A stretch of DNA of 6,444 nucleotides, taken from NCBI GenBank assembly GCA_964435455.1, contig CAYSYH010000039.1, positions 1 to 6,444 on the forward strand, given 5' to 3'. Numbering within the stretch: the stretch's first letter is position 1; every line of letters begins with the position of its first letter. This document shows, piece after piece, positions 1 through 5,659 of the stretch. The stretch is from CAYSYH01 sp964435455 (GTDB taxonomy: Bacteria > Patescibacteriota > WWE3 > 2-01-FULL-39-13 > JAACPI01). Made by a program: the position numbers and the translations under genes. The notes below the pieces were generated by a model. It was not told where the DNA came from. It saw nothing but the letters and a program-made list of their open reading frames with translations, and did not search any database.

Positions 1-20
1 CCTAGTTATTTTTATTATAT

Positions 21-2030
21 ATGCCCATAAAACATACAGTTACTACTAGCAAGCAACCCCATAAAAATAAATTTCCTCTTCCTTTGTTTTTAGGCTTTTT
101 TTTATTTATTATATCTTTACTTATACTTGTACGTTTTAGATCTCAATTAAATAATCAAAAAAATGCACCTGAGTTTTATCCCATTTCCCCAAGTACAAAA
201 GAAGTGGATATGTCTTTATCTGCACCCTCTTTAAAAAATGTAAGTGTTTCTAATTCTAATATTAAATATGTTTTACCTGTTAGTGTAGTCCTAACCAAAG
301 TTCCTAATAATACTTTATCTCAAGCTTTTGCTTTTGTTGTTAAAGTCCCAAAGCCTTTAAAAGTAGACTTAGCCTATGATTTTAAAAGTCGTTATTACAA
401 TGCTTCTATTGCAGAAGTTTTTAAGGACGAAAAGGATACTTATACTTTATATCAGGTGGTTGCTGTTAGAGATAAAAATTATACTGTAGATGAACAAAAA
501 AAGGATCCCTTTTATTTGCAAAAAGGTAAGGAGCTCCTTTCCTTTAATGTTTTTTCTTATAAACCTGTAAAAAATGCTAAAATTGAATTTGTAACTATAA
601 AGGAAACTCAAATACCTAGCATTTTAGATCAAAATAAAAAGGAATTGCTTTCTGATTCCTATAAACAATCTTTTGTTACCACAAATTTTGTTCCTAGTAT
701 TAGTTTAAAGCCTTTAAAAATAGAACCGGATATTAAAAAAACCCCAAATGTTTTAAATAATGACGGTAAAACATATAACGGGAAAATAAAAGTTGTTATA
801 AGTAATCCAAACCCTGCCGGAAATGTTAGTTACTGTATAAGCACTACAAATAATTGTCCATTAGGATATGCTAATTATAAAGGTCCCTTTGATCTTTATC
901 CTGGAGTGTCATTTAAAGGTAATACTATAACTGGTCCAAATATTTATGTTTTAGGTTTAGTTCAGCAAGGATCTGAATTAAATAATTTGGTAAGTAACCG
1001 TTTATTTACTTTTAAAGTAAGTGAAGTTTACTTAAAACCAGAGCCCGGTTCTTATTTAGGTCCTTTAACTATTAAGGCTTCTACATTTACACCAAAATCT
1101 GCCATTTATTATGGTAATACCCAAGATATTGTTAAAACTCCATTTCCATCTGCAGGTTTATTGTTAAATAAAAGTAGAACTTTATATCTTAGAGCTGCTA
1201 AAAAAGGGTATTTAGATAGTGTAATTACCAAAGCTCTTTATAAAATAAAAACATCTAAGGCACCTAAGGTTTCATTTTTAAATATTAAGCAAGGAGACTT
1301 GTTTGCTTTAAATAAAAAAATTGATATACAGGTAAAAGTTTTTTCTTCTATAGATATTTCAAAAGTTGTTCTTTATGCTAATGGTAATGAAGTAGCCTCT
1401 TTAACAAAACCCTTAAAAGGAAGTTTTGATATTTACTCATTTAGTTACACGCCAAAGAAATCCGGAGATTTAACTTTAAAAGTTGTTGCTTTTGATACTT
1501 CTTTAAATAAAGGTATAGCTGAAACAACTGTAAAAGTGTTTAATCTTCCTTTGGATAATAATTTATCTTTTGATTTTGCTAAACCTAAAGATAAGGATAA
1601 ATTTGTTTATTTAAAAGACAATATTGTAATAGCCTTAACAAATGTAAAAGGTGTTCCTAAAAGAATACAAGGTATTTTAGGTAATAATTATACTTTTTCT
1701 ATAAATAAAAATACATATGCTTACTCTATAAGTTTAAAAACTGTTGCCTTACCTAAACTGCAAAACGGTTATAATACATTAAAAGTAACATTCTTTGGTC
1801 CTAACAATAAAAGATTTAATAACCAAATATCTGTATTTATATATACAGGGGATATAAATGCTGATAATAAAGTAGACATACAAGATCTACTTGAATTGGT
1901 TAAATATATTTTAAGTGCTCAAGTACAATCTAATGTACCCAAAAAAGATATAACTAATTATGATGCAAATATGGATGGTGTAGTTAATATCAATGATGTA
2001 GTAGCCTTTATTAACATTTTGTTTAATTAA
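21..2030 (+). CDS. Membrane-anchored multidomain surface protein with C-terminal type I dockerin
   Basis: The 669-residue product has a basic N-terminus, then one hydrophobic segment (about residues 19-37) with no clear cleavage site, so it is probably a signal anchor with the rest outside. Residues 45-230 form a beta-rich region I cannot assign. Residues 233-333 and 335-409 both resemble the chitobiase/hexosaminidase C-terminal beta-sandwich: GPLTIKAS, AIYYGNT, LYLRAAKKGYLDS in the second, and a weaker copy in the first. The only two cysteines, C272 and C279, lie in the first and could form a disulfide. Residues 415-507 and 515-607 look Ig-like. Residues 610-669 are a dockerin with two complete calcium loops: D611, N613, D615, D622 and D648, N650, D652, D659. 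No catalytic domain is visible, so a binding or structural role is likely. The start is fixed by an in-frame TAG at 3-5 and by the anchor; the next Met is residue 64. There is no Shine-Dalgarno sequence. The TAG at 3-5 might also be the stop of an upstream gene in the same operon. Gene 2 follows after 11 bases. Confidence 0.9.
   Translation: MPIKHTVTTSKQPHKNKFPLPLFLGFFLFIISLLILVRFRSQLNNQKNAPEFYPISPSTKEVDMSLSAPSLKNVSVSNSNIKYVLPVSVVLTKVPNNTLSQAFAFVVKVPKPLKVDLAYDFKSRYYNASIAEVFKDEKDTYTLYQVVAVRDKNYTVDEQKKDPFYLQKGKELLSFNVFSYKPVKNAKIEFVTIKETQIPSILDQNKKELLSDSYKQSFVTTNFVPSISLKPLKIEPDIKKTPNVLNNDGKTYNGKIKVVISNPNPAGNVSYCISTTNNCPLGYANYKGPFDLYPGVSFKGNTITGPNIYVLGLVQQGSELNNLVSNRLFTFKVSEVYLKPEPGSYLGPLTIKASTFTPKSAIYYGNTQDIVKTPFPSAGLLLNKSRTLYLRAAKKGYLDSVITKALYKIKTSKAPKVSFLNIKQGDLFALNKKIDIQVKVFSSIDISKVVLYANGNEVASLTKPLKGSFDIYSFSYTPKKSGDLTLKVVAFDTSLNKGIAETTVKVFNLPLDNNLSFDFAKPKDKDKFVYLKDNIVIALTNVKGVPKRIQGILGNNYTFSINKNTYAYSISLKTVALPKLQNGYNTLKVTFFGPNNKRFNNQISVFIYTGDINADNKVDIQDLLELVKYILSAQVQSNVPKKDITNYDANMDGVVNINDVVAFINILFN
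1848..2030 (+). other. Type I dockerin domain of gene 1
   Basis: The last 60 codons encode two F-hand calcium loops, each with the DxNxDxxxxxxD pattern (residues 611-622 and 648-659), each followed by a hydrophobic helix (LLELVKYIL and VVAFINILF). Dockerins bind cohesin domains in a calcium-dependent way. Positions 10 and 11 of the loops, which usually set cohesin specificity, read IQ in the first and IN in the second, so the two halves are similar. This is consistent with the dual binding mode known from clostridial dockerins, although that is inference here. Confidence 0.88.
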
Positions 2031-2041
2031 TCTCCTAATTT

Positions 2042-3280
2042 ATGAAGGCTTTTATAGCTAAGAATTATGTATTAATTCTTTTTGCTTTAGCTTTGCTAAT
2101 CTTTTTATCTTTACTGTTTTTTTGGCGTAGCTTTAATATAAAACAAAAATTTCCTGTATCTCCTCTTATAAATTCCATAAATTATACAACTAATGAATCG
2201 TATGAGTTGAAAAATTTAAAAGTTAAATCTTATGGGTTTTTACCCTTTTGGTCGGTAGACTCCTATGTACCTAATTACAATGCAATAACAGACTTAGCTT
2301 ATTTTTCTTTATATTTAAATGCTAATGGAACAATTAAAAAACAAACTAAACCTGGAGTTTTAGAGCCCGGATACAGAAATTTAAAAGATAATAAAAAAAT
2401 AAAGGATATTTTAAATCAAGCTACCAAAAATGGTGTTCGTACCTCTTTGACTATTTCTTTGCACAACAACAAAGAAATAGAAGAGTTTTTAAATTGTTCT
2501 TCTTGCTGGTTTTACAGTTATGATGAATTAAATTCTATTATTTCCACATATGGATTTTCTGGTTTAAATTTTGATTTTGAATACATAGGTAACGCACCTA
2601 TCTCTTTATCAAATAAATATACAGATTATATAGAATATATGTCCTCTAAATTTAAGGCTTCAAGAGGTTCCGACTTTCAAATAGTTATCTCTGTTTTTGC
2701 AGATAGTGCTAAAAAGCCCCGATTAACTGATATAGAAGGTTTAAATAAAATAAAAATCGATTATCTATTTATAATGGCTTACGATTTTTTTGTACCTACC
2801 AGTCCTACAAGTGGCCCTATAGCCCCCATAGGGGGTGCCCCAGAAAGATATAAATATGATTTAAATTTAATGTTTAAGGATTTTAAAGAAAAAATCAGCC
2901 CAAATAAACTTATTTTAGGGATTGCTTTTTATGGCCATAATTGGGTAGTTCAAACTCACACACCTTTGGCTATCCGTATTCCTGGCAATCCATATTTAGG
3001 CTATAGTATATCCCAAAATTATAAGGATATTGCACAAAAGATTGTTCAGGACAATTTGACTGTTGGGTGGGATTCTATAGCTCAAGCTCCTTTTATTGAC
3101 TATTATAAAGGCTCTGTAGCAAGAAAAGTTTATTTTGAAAATTCTAAAAGTATTTCTAAAAAGATTGAACTTGCACAAAAAAATTTATTTGCGGGGGTTG
3201 GAATCTGGGCACTAGGTTATGATGGTAAATACAAAGATTTAATAAATTTGTATAAAGATTACTTAGACAAAAATAATTAG
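2042..3280 (+). CDS. Membrane-anchored GH18-family glycoside hydrolase
   Basis: The 412-residue product has a basic start and a hydrophobic segment at about residues 8-28 with no clear signal-peptidase site, so it is probably tethered with the enzyme outside. Residues 61-405 read as a GH18 TIM barrel. SYGFLPFW (63-70) is the first strand. GLNFDFE (174-180) is the catalytic strand, with N176, D178 and the proton donor E180. FIMAYD (243-248) is the conserved M-x-Y-D strand, ILGIAFYGHNW (291-301) the late strand, and GVGIWALGYDG (385-395) the last. Family members cleave beta-1,4-linked GlcNAc polymers (chitin) or, in the spore-lytic YaaH/SleL branch, peptidoglycan. The FLPFW and N-x-D-x-E forms resemble that branch, but the substrate cannot be fixed. 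The first Asp of the usual DxxDxDxE is Ser173. The only cysteines, C152 and C155, form a CxxC. There is no dockerin or binding module. Gene 1 ends 11 bases upstream, which implies cotranscription. The start has no Shine-Dalgarno sequence but is the only Met ahead of the membrane segment. Confidence 0.9.
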   Translation: MKAFIAKNYVLILFALALLIFLSLLFFWRSFNIKQKFPVSPLINSINYTTNESYELKNLKVKSYGFLPFWSVDSYVPNYNAITDLAYFSLYLNANGTIKKQTKPGVLEPGYRNLKDNKKIKDILNQATKNGVRTSLTISLHNNKEIEEFLNCSSCWFYSYDELNSIISTYGFSGLNFDFEYIGNAPISLSNKYTDYIEYMSSKFKASRGSDFQIVISVFADSAKKPRLTDIEGLNKIKIDYLFIMAYDFFVPTSPTSGPIAPIGGAPERYKYDLNLMFKDFKEKISPNKLILGIAFYGHNWVVQTHTPLAIRIPGNPYLGYSISQNYKDIAQKIVQDNLTVGWDSIAQAPFIDYYKGSVARKVYFENSKSISKKIELAQKNLFAGVGIWALGYDGKYKDLINLYKDYLDKNN

Positions 3281-3306
3281 ATTAAAAACCCTTTTTAATT
3301 TTTTTT
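3281..3306 (+). terminator. AT-rich hairpin with T-tract after gene 2
   Basis: A perfect 8-base inverted repeat (ATTAAAAA at 3281-3288, TTTTTAAT at 3292-3299) with a CCC loop begins directly after the gene 2 stop codon and runs into eight T residues (3299-3306). The geometry is that of an intrinsic terminator, but the stem has no G-C pair and would be weak. It may therefore only reduce read-through into gene 3. In sequence this AT-rich, a chance palindrome is possible. Confidence 0.45.
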
Positions 3307-3311
3307 AAAAG

Positions 3312-3320
3312 TGTTATCAT
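3312..3320 (+). promoter_or_regulatory. Possible extended -10 promoter for genes 3-5
   Basis: TGTTATCAT combines an extended TGn element (3312-3314) with a -10-like TATCAT (3315-3320, five of six consensus positions). A start of transcription near 3327 would leave a leader of about 32 bases before gene 3. The -35 position at standard spacing falls in the T-rich tract (TTTTTA, 3292-3297) and is a poor match. It lies in the only sizeable gap of the window (78 bases), just after the putative terminator, which supports a promoter here. Confidence 0.38.
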
Positions 3321-3358
3321 TATTTTAAGATTACTAAACTGTCCAATTTAAAAAATAT

Positions 3359-5110
3359 ATGCGTAAAATATTAAATATTCAGCAGGTTTTAGATTACTTT
3401 TTTTTAGTTTTTCTTGTAACTTTTTTAGTTTTACCTGTAGCTACTTATCTTTCTTTACAAAATAATTTGCCTACTACCGACATTTTTGTAGCAGAACCCA
3501 GCCAAAAGGTTTTGTTTACACTTAAAGCTGATAAGTCAGGTCCCTATAATTTAAATGAAGTAGTTCCTGTTAAGCTTTTTTTAAAACCCTCCAGCTCAAG
3601 TAATATGACATTACCACTTGGCATTTTTAGTACTACTATTTTTATAGATAAAAATCTCTCGGTGAATGGTACTAATTGGTTACATAATGCTAACTACTCT
3701 CTTAACTTTTTTCAAAAATCTAAAGAAAGTGTTGGAAATTATAATCAATATGTAGCTCTTAAATTTGCAGAAATAAATTCAGATACAAATGATCTTGTAC
3801 CTTTTAATTTAAATATACCTAAACAAGGGTTACCTTATTTAAAATTTAATGTAACTGCAACCTCTCCAGGAACGTATAAAATACGTTTAAAAAATGATGA
3901 TCCAAATTATAAACATGTTCTTTCTGATGGTAGTCAAAATGCCCCAAACTATTTTGATTCCCAAAGTTTGAACAATGTTTTAGAACTTACTTTTGGTAGT
4001 GATTCTACTGGTAATACTCCTCCTTCTACACCTATTTGTGGAAATGGTAATGTTGAAGGTACAGAAGCTTGTGATGACGGTAACACTAAAAGTGGAGATG
4101 GCTGTTCTGGCTCTTGTACTGTAGAAAATGGTTGGGAATGTTCTGGTTCTCCAAGCTCTTGTTCAGAAGTACCCGGTAATCCTGGCGGGGGTAGTGCAAT
4201 TACCCATTCTGCCTGTGTAAATAATGCTTGTGTTGTTGTAGATGGTGCTGGTGAAGATGAGTGCTCTACCAATTTAGATTGTGCTGCGGATGATACTTCT
4301 GGTGGGAGCGAATCTTCTTCTGCAATTTGCGGAAACGGTAATGTTGAAGGTACAGAAGCTTGTGATGACGGTAACACTAAAAGTGGAGATGGCTGTTCTG
4401 GCTCTTGTACTGTAGAAAATGGTTGGGAATGTTCTGGTTCTCCAAGCTCTTGTTCACAAGTTAATCAAGGTACTGGGGATTCTTCTTCGGATTTACCTTT
4501 AAGTAGCGCAAAAAATTTAGTAGCCAAAGTGTATTTAGAGGGTAGGAGCGTAAATGGCTCTACCAGTCAATTGGGTTACTATAATCCTACTGTTTTTGTA
4601 GGGTTATGGAGACCTTCTCAAAAAAAGTTTGTTATATCTAAAATAGTAGAAAGTCCAACCAGTGGTAATGTTAAAGTATCTAACTTTTTTACTACTGCGC
4701 CTAAAGAAGAAGATGTAATTATAATTAAACCAGAATCTTATTTATCTAAGGATGTGGAATTAAAAGATTCTTCTTTATATACAGTAAAAAGCAACGGAGA
4801 CTTAGAACTAAATGACTTAAGTCCTTATTTAGCTGGTGATGTTATAGTTGATATTGGGTCTTTTGATAAAGTTAATGTTCGTGATTATGTATTTTATCGT
4901 AGCTATTTTGGTTCTGGTAGGGATTATATAGTTTACTATTTAGATTACAATGGTAATAACCGTGTAGATATATTTGATTTTGGCTATTATATAAATAACA
5001 TAAATAAAAGGGGTGCCAGTGAAAAATATGGGTTGGATATGATAAAAAATATAGAAAACGCAATTAGTTCTGAATTGTATAAAGTTATAAGAAATACTAA
5101 TGACCAATAA
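3359..5110 (+). CDS. Anchored protein with cohesin-like region, two CGNG cysteine-rich repeats and dockerin
   Basis: The 583-residue product starts with a hydrophobic segment (about 12-31), either anchor or uncleaved signal. Residues 47-212 look like a divergent cohesin-type beta-sandwich: a VPVKLFL strand early, then LPYLKFNVTATSPGTYKIRL (159-178), which matches the style of late cohesin strands. Residues 227-269 and 324-366 are two copies of a cysteine-rich repeat of the CGNG...CDDGN...GDGCS type (DUF4215 / Myxococcus cysteine-rich family), six cysteines each. Between them, residues 284-309 form a second cysteine module (C286, C291, C302, C308). All 16 cysteines lie between 227 and 366, so extracellular disulfides are likely. 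Residues 385-490 form a beta domain ending in IKPESYLSKDVEL. Residues 492-548 are a dockerin with a degenerate first loop (D498, G500, F502, D509) and a complete second (D529, N531, N533, D540), followed by a 35-residue tail. The start has no Shine-Dalgarno sequence and is the only Met before the membrane segment. Carrying both partner domain types suggests a linker subunit, which is inference. Confidence 0.88.
   Translation: MRKILNIQQVLDYFFLVFLVTFLVLPVATYLSLQNNLPTTDIFVAEPSQKVLFTLKADKSGPYNLNEVVPVKLFLKPSSSSNMTLPLGIFSTTIFIDKNLSVNGTNWLHNANYSLNFFQKSKESVGNYNQYVALKFAEINSDTNDLVPFNLNIPKQGLPYLKFNVTATSPGTYKIRLKNDDPNYKHVLSDGSQNAPNYFDSQSLNNVLELTFGSDSTGNTPPSTPICGNGNVEGTEACDDGNTKSGDGCSGSCTVENGWECSGSPSSCSEVPGNPGGGSAITHSACVNNACVVVDGAGEDECSTNLDCAADDTSGGSESSSAICGNGNVEGTEACDDGNTKSGDGCSGSCTVENGWECSGSPSSCSQVNQGTGDSSSDLPLSSAKNLVAKVYLEGRSVNGSTSQLGYYNPTVFVGLWRPSQKKFVISKIVESPTSGNVKVSNFFTTAPKEEDVIIIKPESYLSKDVELKDSSLYTVKSNGDLELNDLSPYLAGDVIVDIGSFDKVNVRDYVFYRSYFGSGRDYIVYYLDYNGNNRVDIFDFGYYINNINKRGASEKYGLDMIKNIENAISSELYKVIRNTNDQ
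4034..4165 (+). repeat. Cysteine-rich repeat, copy 1 (132 bp)
   Basis: This stretch encodes ICGNGN through SSCS of gene 3 (residues 226-269). It matches copy 2, 291 bases downstream, at 130 of 132 positions. The two differences (4039 T versus 4330 C, and 4045 T versus 4336 C) are silent third-base changes, and the last 120 bases are identical. Near-identity at silent sites points to recent duplication or gene conversion rather than selection on the protein alone. Confidence 0.93.
4325..4456 (+). repeat. Cysteine-rich repeat, copy 2 (132 bp)
   Basis: This is the second copy of the gene 3 repeat (residues 323-366). The 159 bases between the copies encode a Gly/Ser linker, the four-cysteine module and another Ser-rich linker. 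Direct repeats of this length inside one gene are prone to recombination, which would delete or add one 97-residue unit in frame. Confidence 0.93.
4832..5002 (+). other. Dockerin-like domain of gene 3, one loop degenerate
   Basis: Residues 492-548 hold two loop-plus-helix halves. The first loop keeps only the outer calcium positions (D498 and D509), with G500 and F502 where N/D are expected, while KVNVRDY is typical of dockerins. The second, D529-Y-N-G-N-N-R-V-D-I-F-D540, is complete. The usual GD pair occurs at 493-494, four residues ahead of the loop start, which suggests a small insertion. Cohesin binding through one side only is a plausible consequence. Confidence 0.72.
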
Positions 5111-5645
5111 GGTTCCTGTAAAAGTAAATACACATAAAACAAATTTAACTAAATGGGTTTTGCTTATTGTGTTAGGAGTTTTTTCTATACTTACTTCTTT
5201 TGCCATATATTACGCAGGAGGTAATAAAGTAAGTACTCCCCCAGCTAAAGGCAATACTCCTAATACTTCTTTATCTAAAGTTACTCCAAAGGTTATGGTA
5301 AAGTTAATGCCTAATGACAAAGAGGGTTATGTAGATGTGTTTGTAAGTAATAATACTCCCTTACTTGCTATATCTTTAGTTTTTGCAGCAAATTCGGATG
5401 TTAATATAATAAAACTTGATAAAAATAATTTATTTGCCGATTATATTTACAAACAAAATGGCAACCAAGTTTTAGTTGCAGGAACTGGGGGAGCAAATGG
5501 TAAAATTGTAAAAAAAGGGCAAAATCAATTGTTTGCCCGACTTTACTTTAGTGGTATGTCTTCAAAAGATGATGTTAATTTACTAGTTAATTCTTCAGAG
5601 GCTGCAGATACACAAAATAAACCTGTTAAATTGGAGTTACAGTAG
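5100..5645 (+). CDS. Small membrane-anchored protein with a single cohesin-like domain
   Basis: The 181-residue product has a basic N-terminus, a transmembrane segment at about residues 19-38, a short Thr/Pro/Asn-rich spacer (40-62) and one beta-rich domain (63-181). The domain reads like a divergent cohesin: VMVKLMPN opening strand, YVDVFVSNNTPLLAISLVFAAN as the next strands, a central QVLVAGTG, then a KKGQNQLFARLYFSG turn and strand of the kind that precedes the last cohesin strands. No catalytic motif, cysteine or dockerin is seen. The ATG overlaps the end of gene 3 by 11 bases in another frame, so translation is probably coupled. This start is favoured because the next Met (residue 66) would lose the anchor. 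No Shine-Dalgarno sequence precedes it. Its likely role is a minimal tethered receptor for a dockerin or an accessory surface subunit. The cohesin call is moderate and the export call is strong. Confidence 0.82.
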   Translation: MTNKVPVKVNTHKTNLTKWVLLIVLGVFSILTSFAIYYAGGNKVSTPPAKGNTPNTSLSKVTPKVMVKLMPNDKEGYVDVFVSNNTPLLAISLVFAANSDVNIIKLDKNNLFADYIYKQNGNQVLVAGTGGANGKIVKKGQNQLFARLYFSGMSSKDDVNLLVNSSEAADTQNKPVKLELQ

Positions 5646-5647
5646 TA

Positions 5648-5653
5648 TATAAT
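5648..5653 (+). promoter_or_regulatory. Possible -10 element for a leaderless gene 5 transcript
   Basis: A perfect TATAAT lies six bases before the gene 5 ATG (5660). A start of transcription at normal distance would fall on or next to the A of that ATG, giving a leaderless mRNA, which fits the absence of a Shine-Dalgarno sequence. The best -35 candidate at 16-base spacing is TTAAAT (5626-5631), a weak match. In a gap made only of A and T this motif can arise by chance. Confidence 0.28.
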
Positions 5654-5659
5654 AAAAAT

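Noticed and set aside
3..5. TAG as the stop codon of an upstream gene
   Set aside because: A gap of 15 bases to gene 1 would fit the 11- and 14-base gaps elsewhere, but only two bases precede it, so no coding sequence can be shown.
2025..2040. Small inverted repeat AATTA/TAATT between genes 1 and 2 as a terminator
   Set aside because: The stem is only five A-T pairs with no T-tract after it, and the 11-base gap argues for cotranscription.
2996..3178. 60-codon antisense open frame inside the GH18 gene
   Set aside because: It lies opposite conserved barrel sequence and shows no independent gene features.
3949..4377. 142-codon antisense open frame across the cysteine-rich region of gene 3
   Set aside because: It lies opposite the repeats, its Ser/Pro/Gln-rich content mirrors the sense codons, and it has no initiation signal. 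It is a shadow of gene 3.
4872..5206. Two antisense open frames opposite the gene 3/gene 4 junction
   Set aside because: They overlap two well-supported genes, have aromatic-rich content without domain features and arise readily in AT-rich sequence.
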